Shown here: positions 1 through 9,674 of the stretch, one piece after another | Layout of the letters: each line of letters begins with the position of its first letter | How positions within the stretch are numbered: position 1 is the stretch's first letter | Source of the DNA: Streptococcus rubneri | GTDB lineage: Bacteria > Bacillota > Bacilli > Lactobacillales > Streptococcaceae | Reading direction: 5' to 3' | Assembly: GCF_004785935.1 (NCBI RefSeq) | Contig: NZ_SRRP01000001.1 | Coordinates: 434,001-498,000, forward strand | Length of the DNA stretch: 64,000 bases | Made by a program: the position numbers and the translations under genes | Notes under the pieces: generated by a model | Databases searched by the model: none | What the model saw: only the letters and a program-made list of their open reading frames with translations | Told to the model about the DNA's origin: nothing

Positions 1-37
1 AAACCAAGAAACTTGGCAAGACTAAAGAAAACATGAT

Positions 38-66
38 AGAAGGGCCTTTAATGGGCTCTTCTTTTG
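38..66 (+). terminator. Rho-independent terminator of the gene left of the window
   Basis: A 9-bp stem (38-46 with 54-62, one G-U pair) is followed by a short T run. It ends a transcript coming from outside the window and separates it from the acetyltransferase gene that begins at 87. Confidence 0.75.
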
Positions 67-86
67 TTTAAGTAAAGGAAAGAGAA

Positions 87-956
87 ATGATGCAGCTTGA
101 AAGACGCACTCGTCTGAGTGTAGAAGAAAAGAAGCAGTGTGAACAACTTGTTCGTGGCTGTCACAAAATTGACCAGACCTATCGCTTGCCCTATTTAGAT
201 AATCTCTACAATACGGATCCCTCTATGTCTTCTTTCATCCTAGCACTAGTAGAGGATCAGCTGGTTGGATTTTTGTCCATCTATGCGGATGAACCCAAAG
301 AGGCGGAAGTGCAGCTCTTTGTTACTCCTCTTTTTCGTAGACAAGGAATTGCTCGTTCCCTGTGGGATGATTTCATGGACTTGGCCCAGGACTATCAGCT
401 AGAAGACCGTCTGTATGTATCAGAGGTTCGGTTTTTGGAGCAACATCCGGATTTACTTAGCCATTTCCATTTAGTGGAGGCAGAGGAGGAAGACCACGAA
501 CTATGGTTGGAGGCACCTTGTCAAATCTCAAACCTTGAGGAGAGAGAAGGTCTGATGGTGTTGGAAGCTCAGGAGTCCATTATCCCAGAGATTGCTCGCT
601 TTCAATCCAGGGCTTTTGAGACGGATGTAGAGTATGCCCTCAAATATGCGACAGAGTCCTTAGAGGTGGAGGATACGCGGCTCTTTGTATTGCGTGACCA
701 AGAGCAAGTACTTGCTTCTGTTACGGTGGATCTATCTCAGGGAACGACCTATTTCTTTGGATTAGTCGTTGACCCGGATCATCTCCGCAAAGGGTATGCG
801 CGCTATCTCTTACGAAGTGTGATGAATCAGATGGCTGAAGAAGTCCAGCAAAAGTTTCAGATAGTTGTCGAAAAAGAGAACCAAGCTGCTCTCAGTCTCT
901 ATCTAGGGCTTGGATTTACCATCCAAACAGAAGTCCTCTATTTGATGGAAAGCTGA
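87..956 (+). CDS. Two-domain GNAT-family N-acetyltransferase
   Basis: Probable acetyl-CoA-dependent N-acetyltransferase of 289 aa; the substrate cannot be read from sequence. Two GNAT modules are visible. The first (about residues 1-140) carries a V-T-P-x-x-R-R-x-G-I-A stretch, and the second (about 150-289) carries V-D-P-x-x-x-x-K-G-Y-A; both are the acetyl-CoA pyrophosphate-binding motif A of the superfamily. The ATG at 87 follows a purine-rich AAGGAAAGAG site. It stands alone between a terminator and the next gene, so context gives no clue to its substrate. Tandem GNAT proteins of this size are common in streptococci. The family call is secure, the function is not. Confidence 0.85.
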   Translation: MMQLERRTRLSVEEKKQCEQLVRGCHKIDQTYRLPYLDNLYNTDPSMSSFILALVEDQLVGFLSIYADEPKEAEVQLFVTPLFRRQGIARSLWDDFMDLAQDYQLEDRLYVSEVRFLEQHPDLLSHFHLVEAEEEDHELWLEAPCQISNLEEREGLMVLEAQESIIPEIARFQSRAFETDVEYALKYATESLEVEDTRLFVLRDQEQVLASVTVDLSQGTTYFFGLVVDPDHLRKGYARYLLRSVMNQMAEEVQQKFQIVVEKENQAALSLYLGLGFTIQTEVLYLMES

Positions 957-983
957 TAGAATCCAGCAGAATCAGCATTTTTT

Positions 984-992
984 TGCTATAAT
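984..992 (+). promoter_or_regulatory. Extended -10 promoter directly abutting the start codon
   Basis: A TGC-TATAAT extended -10 element lies at 984-992, only six bases before the ATG at 999. The expected start site coincides with the A of the ATG, so the mRNA would be leaderless. No good -35 and no ribosome binding site are visible. Confidence 0.6.
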
Positions 993-998
993 GGTCCT

Positions 999-2534
999 AT
1001 GTTAGTGAAAAGTAAAAATATCCTATTTGGGGTGCTCCATCTGGTTATGTTGCTCCTGATGGTGCACTGGTTTATCATTAGCGTCGTCTATCTCAAAGAC
1101 ATTTCGTGGTTGGCGCTGATAGCTGGAGGATTCGTCTTTCTGCTAGGCTATTTTGGCCGTTCTTCCATCACAAGAGCTTTTAACTGGTTAATGAAGCACA
1201 AGACCGGGCTGATGCTAGGAGCTATTCTTGTTCAGGTCATTTTTATGCTTTCCGCAGAACTCTTTATCCGGCGGGATGCGGCAGTGGTCTATACGGGAGC
1301 TTTCGGTCTTCTAAAAGAGACTTCCATCTCAAGTTACTTGACTCGAAATCCTAATAATCTCCCCTTATTCTTGTACGAACGCTTTTTCTACCAGATTTTT
1401 GGTGGTGCGGGACTCTGGATCATGCAGATTCTCAACATGGTCTATGTAAATGCAGGAGCTGTTCTCCTCTATCGTTTAGGATTGAAACACTACGATCAAA
1501 AAGTAGCGGATTGGGTCTATACGCTCTATTTGGTCTTGATTTGTTACTCTCCTTATTTCTACTCCATGTATACAGATATTCCTCCTCTTCCATTAATTGC
1601 TTTGCAGTTAGGATTGGCTCTAGATATCTTAAAGAGTAAGAGTAGTAGCTCGCAAGAGAAGACCTCCTTGTGGCTGGGTCTTTTGTCGGGGATCACCATG
1701 CTCATTCGTCCGACGACCATTATTGTGGTTTTAGCTTTTTGGATGGTCCTTTTCTTCAAAGGCCAGTGGAAGGTTTTTGGGAAAGTTTTTGCTCTGACAG
1801 CCCTATCGACTGGACTAGTCTTTGGAGCTCTTAATACGGCTGTCAAACACCAAACAGTTGTTCCTATTCTCAAAGGGGAAGGGTTGGCCAAAGGTCCTCT
1901 CTTGTTTATCAATCTCGGTTTGACCAATATTGGACATAATCAGGAGGATATGAAAGAAGGCCTCTTACAATATGTTGATGAGGACAAGCGAGATGAGTAT
2001 AACAATGGGATGTTCAAAAATGAATATATCATCAAGGAAATCAAGCGTCGGTTAAAAAACTACGGACCTCTCGGGCTTATCGGCCATATCTACTACAAGC
2101 AGTCCTTGACGGTGGCAGAAGGAACCCTGGGCTGGCTCTATCGGGATGTGGAGCATGAAAAGACTCCCGTTATTAATCCGCTTTACGAGAGCTATACCAA
2201 GGATCTCCCTCCTGCTAAGTGGGTTCGGACCTACTTCTTGAGTACGGATCGTCCCCAATACCGCTACTATGAGTTCGTCAAACAGCTGGTTTGGATTGTG
2301 ATGGCAGTTGGCCTGGTCATTGTCTATCTGAAGAAAAGAGAAGAGGATGATATCCACTTCTTGTCATTAGCTGTATTTGGTGGGCTACTCTTTTTGATCA
2401 TCTTTGAAGGTGGAAAAACCCGCTACCTCATTCAATTTTTACCACAAATTCTCTTACTGGCTTCAATTGGTCTAGCGGATTGCCCAAAGAAATGGCTTCT
2501 TGCTAGCAAAGGCTCTTCAGAACCCCACATATAA
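999..2534 (+). CDS. Polytopic membrane glycosyltransferase (GT-C / PMT-like)
   Basis: Integral membrane protein of 511 aa with about ten hydrophobic segments spread from residue 10 to the C-terminus and a large loop around residues 290-410. An acidic R-R-D-A-A motif follows an early membrane segment (about residue 91), and an N-P-N-N-L-P motif follows in the first long loop; both suit GT-C enzymes that take sugars from polyprenyl-phosphate donors on the outer face of the membrane. The acceptor is unknown; cell-wall polymer or lipoprotein decoration are possibilities. There is no ribosome binding site before the ATG, which sits 6 nt after a -10 box. The stop is 9 nt before ung, so transcription may continue into ung-mutX-pyrC. 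Confidence 0.7.
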   Translation: MLVKSKNILFGVLHLVMLLLMVHWFIISVVYLKDISWLALIAGGFVFLLGYFGRSSITRAFNWLMKHKTGLMLGAILVQVIFMLSAELFIRRDAAVVYTGAFGLLKETSISSYLTRNPNNLPLFLYERFFYQIFGGAGLWIMQILNMVYVNAGAVLLYRLGLKHYDQKVADWVYTLYLVLICYSPYFYSMYTDIPPLPLIALQLGLALDILKSKSSSSQEKTSLWLGLLSGITMLIRPTTIIVVLAFWMVLFFKGQWKVFGKVFALTALSTGLVFGALNTAVKHQTVVPILKGEGLAKGPLLFINLGLTNIGHNQEDMKEGLLQYVDEDKRDEYNNGMFKNEYIIKEIKRRLKNYGPLGLIGHIYYKQSLTVAEGTLGWLYRDVEHEKTPVINPLYESYTKDLPPAKWVRTYFLSTDRPQYRYYEFVKQLVWIVMAVGLVIVYLKKREEDDIHFLSLAVFGGLLFLIIFEGGKTRYLIQFLPQILLLASIGLADCPKKWLLASKGSSEPHI

Positions 2535-2543
2535 GGAGATAGC

Positions 2544-3197
2544 ATGCAACATTCAAGCTGGCACCAATTGCTTAAGGAGCAGCTTCCAGAGGGCTACTTT
2601 AAGCAAATCAATCATTTTTTAGATCAGGTCTACGCTTCGGGAACTATTTATCCTCCTAGGGAAAAGGTTTTTGAAGCCTTAAAGAAAACCAATCTGGAAG
2701 AGGTTAAGGTTGTGATTTTAGGTCAGGATCCCTATCATGGTCCGGGTCAAGCACAGGGGTTAAGTTTTTCTGTACCGGATGATATTCCCGCGCCTCCATC
2801 CCTGCAAAATATTTTAAAAGAATTGGCCGAAGATGTCGGGGTCAAAGCTTCTCATGATCTGACTTCTTGGGCTGACCAAGGGGTCCTCTTACTCAATGCC
2901 TGTCTAACAGTACCTGCCGGCCAGGCTAATGGCCATGCTGGAGTGATTTGGGAAGAGTTTACGGATGCAGTTATTCGCCTAGTTAGCCAAGAGGAGGAGC
3001 ATGTCGTCTTTATTCTCTGGGGGGCTTATGCTCGGAAGAAGAAAGCTTTGATTGATTCCAGCAAACACATGATTATTGAAAGTGCTCATCCAAGTCCCTT
3101 ATCGGCCTATCGAGGATTCTTTGGCTCTAGACCTTTTTCAAGGGTTAATGCTTATTTATCAGAGATGGGACGGGAACCGATTGATTGGTTAAGATAG
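2544..3197 (+). CDS. ung: Uracil-DNA glycosylase (family 1)
   Basis: Removes uracil from DNA as the first step of base-excision repair. The 217-aa product has the usual family-1 length. The water-activating motif GQDPYHG is at about residues 62-68, and the C-terminal DNA-intercalation motif [13 protein letters not shown] is at about 184-196. The ATG follows AAGGAG with normal spacing. It is the first of three closely spaced genes (ung-mutX-pyrC; gaps of 9 and 11 nt). This order is conserved in streptococci and joins uracil repair, nucleotide-pool cleaning and pyrimidine synthesis in one transcript. Confidence 0.97.
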   Translation: MQHSSWHQLLKEQLPEGYFKQINHFLDQVYASGTIYPPREKVFEALKKTNLEEVKVVILGQDPYHGPGQAQGLSFSVPDDIPAPPSLQNILKELAEDVGVKASHDLTSWADQGVLLLNACLTVPAGQANGHAGVIWEEFTDAVIRLVSQEEEHVVFILWGAYARKKKALIDSSKHMIIESAHPSPLSAYRGFFGSRPFSRVNAYLSEMGREPIDWLR

Positions 3198-3206
3198 GAG
3201 AAAGAA

Positions 3207-3671
3207 ATGCCACAATTAGCAACGATTTGCTATATCGATAATGGAGAAGCATTTTTGATGCTTCATCGCAATAAAAAGCCCAATGATGTTCATGAAGGCA
3301 AATGGATTGGGGTTGGTGGAAAATTAGAACGCGGGGAAACTCCTCAAGAATGTGCTGCTAGGGAAATCCTTGAAGAAACGGGTCTAGTTGCTAAGCCAGT
3401 TCTAAAAGGAATTATCACCTTCCCTGAATTTACTCCTGATCTAGACTGGTACACCTATGTATTCAAAGTGACCGAGTTTCAAGGTGAGCTCATCGAGTGT
3501 AACGAAGGGACACTGGAGTGGGTGCCTTACGATCAAGTCTTAAGTAAGCCAACTTGGGAGGGGGACCACACCTTTGTCGAGTGGCTCTTGGAGGATAAAC
3601 CCTTCTTTTCAGCTATGTTCCGCTATGATGGGGATCACTTACTAGAGACCCATGTCGATTTCTATGAATAA
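3207..3671 (+). CDS. mutX: NUDIX hydrolase, 8-oxo-dGTP diphosphatase type
   Basis: Probable sanitiser of oxidised purine nucleotides (MutT/MutX type). The 154-aa protein contains a full Nudix box, G-x5-E-x7-REILEETG (about residues 38-60), whose glutamates bind the catalytic metal. The ATG is 9 nt after the ung stop and follows an AGGAG site. The location between ung and pyrC matches pneumococcal mutX, and the 8-oxo-dGTP activity is inferred from that family; other Nudix substrates cannot be excluded. Confidence 0.9.
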   Translation: MPQLATICYIDNGEAFLMLHRNKKPNDVHEGKWIGVGGKLERGETPQECAAREILEETGLVAKPVLKGIITFPEFTPDLDWYTYVFKVTEFQGELIECNEGTLEWVPYDQVLSKPTWEGDHTFVEWLLEDKPFFSAMFRYDGDHLLETHVDFYE

Positions 3672-3682
3672 AGGAGTAGAAG

Positions 3683-4951
3683 ATGTTAGTCATTAAAAAC
3701 GGTCGGGTCATGGACCCAAAAACTGGTTTGGACCAAGTATGTGATCTCTTGGTAGAGCAGGGGAAAATTGTGGAAATGGGTCCATCTCTTTCTTATGAGG
3801 GAGCCCAAGTCATTGATGCCAGTGGAAAGGTAGTTGCACCAGGTTTGGTGGATATTCATGTTCACTTCCGTGAACCTGGTCAGACCCACAAGGAAGATAT
3901 TCATACTGGAGCGTTGGCCGCCGCAGCGGGTGGTTTTACGACAGTCGTTATGATGGCCAATACCACTCCAACCATTTCGGATGTCGAGACTTTAAAAGAA
4001 GTCTTGGATTCCGCTGCCAAGGAAGCCATCCATGTCAAGACAGTTGCGACGATTACCAAGAACTTCGATGGTCAACATCTGACGGACTTTGAAGGCTTGC
4101 TACAAGCTGGTGCTGTCGGTTTCTCTGATGACGGGATTCCACTACAAAGTACCAAGGTGGTTCGTCAGGCCTTGGAAGAAGCCAAACGCTTAGGTACCTT
4201 TATCTGCTTACACGAGGAAGATCCAGAGTTGAACGGTATTCTGGGCCTCAACGAGCATATTGCCCGGGAGCACTTCAAGATCTGCGGGGCGACTGGTGTA
4301 GCAGAATACTCTATGGCAGCGCGTGATGCTATGATTGCTCATGCGACAGGAGGCCACCTCCACATCCAACACCTTTCTAAAGCTGAGAGTGTCAAGGTAG
4401 TTGAGTTTGCCCAAGCAATCGGCGCTCCTGTGACAGCAGAAGTAGCTCCTCAGCATTTTTCAAAAACAGAAGAACTCTTGCTCTCTAAGGGAAGCAATGC
4501 TAAGATGAATCCGCCTCTTCGTCGGGAAGAGGACCGTCAAGCAGTGATTGATGGTTTGAAGACAGGAGTCATCTCTGTGATTGCAACGGACCACGCGCCC
4601 CATCATGCAGATGAGAAAAATGTAGCCGATATCACCAAGGCTCCTTCTGGTATGACCGGTTTAGAAACGTCACTATCTCTAGGCTTGACATACTTAGTTC
4701 ACGCTGGAGAACTTAGTTTGATGGAGCTTTTAGAAAAAATGACTTATAATCCAGCTAAACTGTATCACTTTGAAGCAGGGTATTTAGAAGTCGGTGGTCC
4801 AGCAGATATTGTCATTTTTGACCCGGATGCTAATCGTCTGGTGTCTGATCATTTTGCTTCTAAGGCGGCTAACTCCCCATTTGTTGGTGAATCCCTCAAG
4901 GGACAGGTAGCTTATACGATTTGCCAGGGAGAGATTGTTTATCAAGCCTAA
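3683..4951 (+). CDS. pyrC: Dihydroorotase
   Basis: Zinc enzyme that interconverts carbamoyl-aspartate and dihydroorotate, the third step of de novo pyrimidine synthesis. Length is 422 aa, as for class I dihydroorotases. The HVHFREPG metal site is at about residues 59-66, and the second signature ATDHAPH at about 301-307 carries the catalytic aspartate. The start follows AAGGAG. It is last in the ung-mutX-pyrC run. No PyrR attenuator is seen, so regulation is probably not the classic pyr-operon type. Confidence 0.96.
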   Translation: MLVIKNGRVMDPKTGLDQVCDLLVEQGKIVEMGPSLSYEGAQVIDASGKVVAPGLVDIHVHFREPGQTHKEDIHTGALAAAAGGFTTVVMMANTTPTISDVETLKEVLDSAAKEAIHVKTVATITKNFDGQHLTDFEGLLQAGAVGFSDDGIPLQSTKVVRQALEEAKRLGTFICLHEEDPELNGILGLNEHIAREHFKICGATGVAEYSMAARDAMIAHATGGHLHIQHLSKAESVKVVEFAQAIGAPVTAEVAPQHFSKTEELLLSKGSNAKMNPPLRREEDRQAVIDGLKTGVISVIATDHAPHHADEKNVADITKAPSGMTGLETSLSLGLTYLVHAGELSLMELLEKMTYNPAKLYHFEAGYLEVGGPADIVIFDPDANRLVSDHFASKAANSPFVGESLKGQVAYTICQGEIVYQA

Positions 4952-5009
4952 GAACTGCCTGCTGGCAATAGAGAAGAAACTAGTTTAAGGGGAACTTTTG
5001 TAAAAGTAT

Positions 5010-5852
5010 ATGAATGTAAGAAAAATACTGGAATTGATCTTGTATTGCTTGGTCACTTTTCTGGTTTGCTTTTTCCTCGTCGATTGGCTCCTACCTTCTG
5101 CTAGTCCTGTCATGACGAAGACGTCAGGGACTGTTAAAAAGCAGGCTTTTACTTATGTAGCGATTGGAGATTCTTTGACCCAGGGAGTCGGGGATACCAC
5201 CAATCAAGGAGGCTTTGTCCCTCTCCTTGCTCAAAGCTTGACCAATGAAACAGACTTTGAAGTAAAAGCTATCAATTATGGGGAATCGGGAAATACCAGC
5301 GCTCAAATCTTATCGCGGATGCAAGAGAAGAAGGAGATTGGAAAGGACCTGAAACAGGCTCGCTTGATGACTCTCACAGTTGGAGGGAATGATTTGCGTA
5401 AGGCTGTTTTAGAAGATACCAGTAACTTAGATCTGGACCGTTTTGACAAGCCAGCTAAGAGGTATGTGAAGAACCTCAAGCAAATTATTGATCTGGCCCG
5501 TAAGGACAATCCTGACTTGCCCATCTATGTGGTGGGAATCTACAATCCCTTGTATCTCAACTTTCCAGATCTAACGGACTTGCAGACAGTTGTGGATCAA
5601 TGGAACCAAAGAACCGAGCAAACCTTAGCTGCCTATAAGGACGTATATTTTGTCCCGGTCAATGATCTTTTGTATAAGGGGATTGATGGAAAAAGTGGTG
5701 TTACGGAATGGGAGCAGGGAAAAGAGACCGTTACCAACGATGCCTTGTATGATGAAGATAGTTTCCACCCTAATAATACAGGTTATGAGATTATGAAAGA
5801 AGCAGTTTTGGAGAGAATACATGCAACTAAGAAAAACTGGTCCGAGAGATAA
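5010..5852 (+). CDS. Membrane-anchored SGNH/GDSL-type lipase or esterase
   Basis: Extracytoplasmic serine hydrolase of 280 aa. A single hydrophobic segment at about residues 10-28 serves as signal or anchor. The SGNH blocks are all present: GDSLTQG (nucleophile Ser, block I, about residue 52), an asparagine block around the N-Y-G-E-S-G-N stretch, GGND (block III, about 126) and D-S-F-H (block V, Asp-His of the triad, about 250). The substrate is unknown; streptococcal relatives are annotated as lipases or esterases. The stop at 5852 is only 4 nt before the proposed start of the next gene, so the two are probably co-translated. Confidence 0.85.
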   Translation: MNVRKILELILYCLVTFLVCFFLVDWLLPSASPVMTKTSGTVKKQAFTYVAIGDSLTQGVGDTTNQGGFVPLLAQSLTNETDFEVKAINYGESGNTSAQILSRMQEKKEIGKDLKQARLMTLTVGGNDLRKAVLEDTSNLDLDRFDKPAKRYVKNLKQIIDLARKDNPDLPIYVVGIYNPLYLNFPDLTDLQTVVDQWNQRTEQTLAAYKDVYFVPVNDLLYKGIDGKSGVTEWEQGKETVTNDALYDEDSFHPNNTGYEIMKEAVLERIHATKKNWSER

Positions 5853-5856
5853 AAAG

Positions 5857-6477
5857 ATGAAGGCACTGGCCACAGGACCCCATTTCAAAGAGAGACAAAA
5901 GAGAATGAATGTTAACATCTGGAAATGGCTCTTTCTAGGTTTGCTTAGTCTCTTGTTCGCTACGGCTGTAGTCCTTTCGGTCCGCTTATCGACCGTTAGA
6001 GAAGACGTTAGTCAACTGCATACTTCTAGTAGCAAGGGAGATGTCAAGATTGGAACTATGACGACGACAAGGGCCCAGCTTAATGACACGATCAAGGTTA
6101 TGCTTACAAGTTACCACTTGAGTGATTACAAGCTATATGCAGATAACCAACAAATGTTACTAGAAGGACAGTTGAATTTTTTGGGGAAGGACTACCCCCT
6201 TTACATTTACTTTCTCCCAAGCAAGCTAGAAGATGGCAGTATCCTCTTGACCCTGAAGGATTTCTCTGTGGGTACCTTAAAACTTCCAAAGCAGATGGTC
6301 TTGCAGATATTATCTAAAAACAAGGACATTCCTAATTTTGTCAAGATTGATAGTAAAGAGGCGACCATTAGGATTGAATTGGCTAAGATTAAAAATGAGA
6401 TGGACTTTTACGTCAAGGCCAACACCATTGACCTCTACAACGGTCAAATTATCTTTGATCTCTATAGAAAAAAATAA
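5857..6477 (+). CDS. YpmS-like (DUF2140) membrane-anchored protein
   Basis: Protein of unknown function of about 206 aa. It has one N-terminal transmembrane helix (about residues 21-43) followed by an extracytoplasmic domain rich in beta structure, as in the YpmS/DUF2140 family, which usually sits beside an SGNH hydrolase as it does here. The start is uncertain. ATG 5857 (just after the lipase stop, weak GAGAG upstream) is preferred; ATG 5905 would still keep the helix, and ATG 5821 would overlap the lipase gene. The pairing suggests that it assists or anchors the hydrolase at the cell surface; this is inference. Confidence 0.75.
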   Translation: MKALATGPHFKERQKRMNVNIWKWLFLGLLSLLFATAVVLSVRLSTVREDVSQLHTSSSKGDVKIGTMTTTRAQLNDTIKVMLTSYHLSDYKLYADNQQMLLEGQLNFLGKDYPLYIYFLPSKLEDGSILLTLKDFSVGTLKLPKQMVLQILSKNKDIPNFVKIDSKEATIRIELAKIKNEMDFYVKANTIDLYNGQIIFDLYRKK

Positions 6478-6543
6478 GGACAAAAGGCGAAAGCAAGATA
6501 GAAGGCTTTCGTCTTTATTTTGTTTCTATTCAAAAAATTCAGA

Positions 6544-6588
6544 ATATTGCAGAAAATTCTTGACATGAGAATATCGCTATGCTAAAAT
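6544..6588 (+). promoter_or_regulatory. leu operon promoter with CodY-like box
   Basis: TTGACA (6560-6565), a 17-bp spacer and TAAAAT (6583-6588) with TG one base upstream (extended -10) form a near-ideal sigma-A promoter. Directly upstream at 6544-6558 lies a 15-mer with three mismatches to the CodY consensus AATTTTCWGAAAATT. Confidence 0.8.
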
Positions 6589-6624
6589 ACTTAACAAGAC
6601 ATCGAACAAAGGAGAAAGTCAAAC

Positions 6625-6678
6625 ATGAAAACAGCTAAGTTTAATCAATTTGCTTTGTTGTTGAGGTACTCGGGCTAG
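6625..6678 (+). CDS. Leucine leader peptide (attenuation sensor)
   Basis: A 17-codon ORF reads MKTAKFNQFALLLRYSG and starts 8 nt after a strong AAGGAGAAAG site. It contains three consecutive Leu codons (all TTG). It lies between the leu promoter and a perfect hairpin terminator upstream of leuA, the layout of a leader-peptide attenuator: ribosome stalling at the Leu run when charged tRNA-Leu is scarce would favour readthrough into leuABCD. It is too short for standard gene callers. The alternative antiterminator structure was not modelled. Confidence 0.8.
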   Translation: MKTAKFNQFALLLRYSG

Positions 6679-6722
6679 TGCAGAAGCATTAGTCCTGTTT
6701 GGCTTACCAAGCGGGAGTAACG

Positions 6723-6764
6723 AAACATCTCGCTTAGGTATCTAGCGAGATGTTTTTGTTTTTT
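6723..6764 (+). terminator. leu attenuator terminator
   Basis: A perfect 12-bp stem (6723-6734 with 6744-6755, 9-nt loop) runs straight into a T-rich tract. It lies 45 nt after the leader-peptide stop and 31 nt before leuA, so it must be bypassed for leu expression. Confidence 0.85.
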
Positions 6765-6794
6765 ATTCACTAATTGTAGAAAAGAGGAGACCCT

Positions 6795-8357
6795 ATGCGT
6801 AAAGTTGAATTTTTAGATACCAGTCTTCGAGATGGTGAGCAGACTCCCGGAGTTAATTTCTCTATCAAGGAAAAGATTTCTATTGCTAAGCAATTGGAAA
6901 AGTGGGGCATATCGGCGATTGAAGCGGGCTTTCCAGCTGCGAGTCCTGATTCCTTCACAGCTGTACAAGAGATTGCAAGGGTTCTGACCAAGACAGCAGT
7001 GACGGGCTTAGCACGGTCAGTTAAATCCGATATCGATGCCTGCTATGAAGCTTTGAAGGATGCTAAGTATCCGCAAATTCATGTCTTTATCGCAACCAGC
7101 CCTATTCACCGAGAGTTTAAACTCAACAAGTCAAAAGAAGAGATACTTGAGGCGATCAAAGAGCATGTTTCCTATGCTCGTTCAAAATTTGAGGTCGTTG
7201 AATTCTCTCCTGAAGATGCGACGAGAACAGAGCTTGATTTCCTCCTAGAGGTCGTACAGACCGCAGTGGATGCAGGTGCCAGTTATATCAATATCCCAGA
7301 TACAGTTGGCTTTACCACACCTGAGGAATACGGAGCCATCTTCCACCACTTGATTACAAATGTCCAATCGGATCGGGAAATCATCTATTCGCCTCATTGC
7401 CACGATGACCTAGGGATGGCTGTCGCGAATAGCTTAGCAGCTATTAAAAATGGCGCAGGCCGGGTCGAAGGTACTATCAATGGGATCGGGGAACGGGCTG
7501 GAAATGCTGCCCTTGAAGAAGTAGCGGTCGCACTCAATATTCGGGAAGACTATTACCAGGTTGAAAGTCCGATTGTCCTCAATGAAACCATCAATACTTC
7601 TGAGTTGGTCTCTCGCTATTCAGGGATTGCCATTCCTAAGAACAAGGCAGTAGTCGGAGGCAATGCCTTCTCTCATGAGTCAGGGATTCACCAAGATGGG
7701 GTCCTTAAAAATCCTCTTACCTACGAAATCATTACACCGGAGTTGGTGGGTGTTAAGAGTAATAGCCTGCCACTTGGTAAATTGTCTGGTCGCCATGCCT
7801 TTGTTGAAAAACTGCATGAGTTGGGATTGGAATTCACAGAAGAAGACATCCAGCCATTATTTGCTAAGTTTAAATCTCTGGCAGATAAGAAACACGAGAT
7901 CACCGATGCTGATATCCGTGCCCTAGTCGCTGGTACAGCAGTGGAAAATCCAGAAGGCTTCCACTTTGATGATCTTCGCCTCACAACCAATGAAGATGAA
8001 AGCATCACCGCAGCAGTCAGTCTGAAAAATGAAGATGGTGAGATTCTTGAGTACCTTGCAAAAGGCCAAGGTTCAGTGGAGGCCATCTTTAACGCCATTG
8101 ATCAATTCTTCCATCAAGAGGTTCGCCTCACTTCCTACAGTATTGACGCTGTGACAGATGGGATTGACGCTCAAGCACGTGTTTTGGTAACAGTTGAGAA
8201 CGAAGCAACGGATACCATCTTTAACGCTTCTGGTTTAGACTTTGACGTATTGAAGGCGTCAGCGATTGCCTATATCAATGCCAATACCTTGGTGCAAAAA
8301 GAGAATGCTGGAGAGATTGGTCACATTGTATCCTATCGTGATCTACCAGATGCCTAA
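6795..8357 (+). CDS. leuA: 2-isopropylmalate synthase
   Basis: Condenses acetyl-CoA and 2-ketoisovalerate, the committed step of leucine synthesis. The 520-aa length includes the C-terminal regulatory domain responsible for leucine feedback inhibition in this family. The [13 protein letters not shown] substrate/metal motif is at about residues 8-20, the metal-binding HCHDDLG at about 203-209, and a [12 protein letters not shown] stretch at about 290. AGAGGAG precedes the ATG. It is the first structural gene after the attenuator; leuB follows 11 nt later. Confidence 0.97.
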   Translation: MRKVEFLDTSLRDGEQTPGVNFSIKEKISIAKQLEKWGISAIEAGFPAASPDSFTAVQEIARVLTKTAVTGLARSVKSDIDACYEALKDAKYPQIHVFIATSPIHREFKLNKSKEEILEAIKEHVSYARSKFEVVEFSPEDATRTELDFLLEVVQTAVDAGASYINIPDTVGFTTPEEYGAIFHHLITNVQSDREIIYSPHCHDDLGMAVANSLAAIKNGAGRVEGTINGIGERAGNAALEEVAVALNIREDYYQVESPIVLNETINTSELVSRYSGIAIPKNKAVVGGNAFSHESGIHQDGVLKNPLTYEIITPELVGVKSNSLPLGKLSGRHAFVEKLHELGLEFTEEDIQPLFAKFKSLADKKHEITDADIRALVAGTAVENPEGFHFDDLRLTTNEDESITAAVSLKNEDGEILEYLAKGQGSVEAIFNAIDQFFHQEVRLTSYSIDAVTDGIDAQARVLVTVENEATDTIFNASGLDFDVLKASAIAYINANTLVQKENAGEIGHIVSYRDLPDA

Positions 8358-8368
8358 AGGAGAACACT

Positions 8369-9406
8369 ATGACGAAGAAGATTATCGCCCTAGCTGGAGA
8401 CGGGATTGGACCAGAGATCATGGAGGCTGGCCTGTCCGTGCTGAAAGCAGTGGCAGAAAAAACAAATTTTGACTATTCAGTCCAAGCTCATCCATTTGGG
8501 GGAGCAGGGATTGATGCGGCTGGTCATCCTCTACCAGCTTCTACTCTAGAAGCTACAAAGGAAGCGGATGCCATTCTCTTAGCGGCTATCGGAAGTCCTC
8601 AGTATGACCAAGCACCGATTCGTCCGGAGCAAGGCTTGTTAGCTCTTCGTAAGGAGCTCAACCTTTATGCCAACATTCGTCCGGTCAAAATCTACGATGC
8701 CCTCAAGCACCTCTCTCCATTGAAGGAGGAGCGCATCCATGGTGTGGACTTCGTAGTGGTTCGCGAGCTCACCGGCGGGATCTACTTCGGAGAGCATATC
8801 TTAGAAGAAAATCAAGCACGGGATATCAACGAATACTCGGTTGAAGAAGTAGAGCGAATCGTGCGGAAGGCTTTTGAGATTGCACGGGGACGTCGCAAGA
8901 AAGTCACCAGCATTGATAAGCAAAATGTCCTCGCAACCTCCAAGCTTTGGAGAAAAGTAGCTGATCGAGTGGCATTAGACTTTCCGGATGTGACCTTGGA
9001 GCACCAGTTGGTAGACTCAGCAGCTATGCTGATGATTACCAATCCTTCTCGCTTTGATGTTATCGTGACGGAAAATCTCTTTGGAGATATCCTTTCAGAC
9101 GAGTCAAGTGTCTTGTCTGGCACTCTTGGGGTCATGCCATCGGCTAGCCATTCAGAGTCAGGTCCAAGCATGTATGAGCCTATTCATGGATCAGCTCCAG
9201 ATATTGCAGGTCAAGGCGTGGCGAATCCAGTCTCGATGATCCTCTCTGTTGCCATGATGATGCGAGAAAGTTTTGATCGAGAAGAAGATGCTAGCCGCAT
9301 TGAAAAAGCAGTCGAAGCGACTCTTGCTGCAGGGATCTTTACGAGAGACTTAGGTGGCAGTGCTTCGACAAAAGAAATGACAGAAGAGATTATAAAACGC
9401 TTATGA
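8369..9406 (+). CDS. leuB: 3-isopropylmalate dehydrogenase
   Basis: NAD-dependent oxidative decarboxylation of 3-isopropylmalate. The product is 345 aa, normal for the family. The N-terminal GDGIGPE nucleotide-site motif, the VRELTGGIYFG active-site segment (about residue 131) and the NLFGDILSDE metal/substrate signature (about 231-240) are all present. The last four bases form ATGA with the start of the DUF1294 gene, indicating translational coupling. Confidence 0.97.
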   Translation: MTKKIIALAGDGIGPEIMEAGLSVLKAVAEKTNFDYSVQAHPFGGAGIDAAGHPLPASTLEATKEADAILLAAIGSPQYDQAPIRPEQGLLALRKELNLYANIRPVKIYDALKHLSPLKEERIHGVDFVVVRELTGGIYFGEHILEENQARDINEYSVEEVERIVRKAFEIARGRRKKVTSIDKQNVLATSKLWRKVADRVALDFPDVTLEHQLVDSAAMLMITNPSRFDVIVTENLFGDILSDESSVLSGTLGVMPSASHSESGPSMYEPIHGSAPDIAGQGVANPVSMILSVAMMMRESFDREEDASRIEKAVEATLAAGIFTRDLGGSASTKEMTEEIIKRL

Positions 9407-9672
9407 GTGTAAAAGGAATGATTACTGGCTTGATCCTTCTATGGAATCTCTTCGTAGGGATTCTCTACGGAGTGGATAAGGAAAAGGCCAAAAGAAATAC
9501 TTGGCGGATACCAGAAAAGACCTTGCTCTTTTATGCTTTTGCAGTTGGAGGGCTAGGAGCCTGGATAGGAGGGCTACTCTTTCATCACAAGACACAGAAG
9601 TGGTATTTTAAGGTCACCTGGCTCTTAGGAACCCTTCTCACACTTTACACACTCTACGCTTTATGGAGGTAA
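9403..9672 (+). CDS. DUF1294 small membrane protein inside the leu operon
   Basis: An 89-aa protein with two or three hydrophobic helices (about residues 5-22, 40-62 and 70-87) and the DUF1294 features D-K-x-x-A-K followed by R-I-P-E-K-T-L and G-G-x-G-A-W. It overlaps leuB by 4 nt and ends two bases before the leuC start codon, so it is embedded in the operon and probably translated with it. DUF1294 proteins have no established function, and nothing in the sequence links it chemically to leucine synthesis. Confidence 0.85.
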   Translation: MSVKGMITGLILLWNLFVGILYGVDKEKAKRNTWRIPEKTLLFYAFAVGGLGAWIGGLLFHHKTQKWYFKVTWLLGTLLTLYTLYALWR

Positions 9673-9674
9673 GG

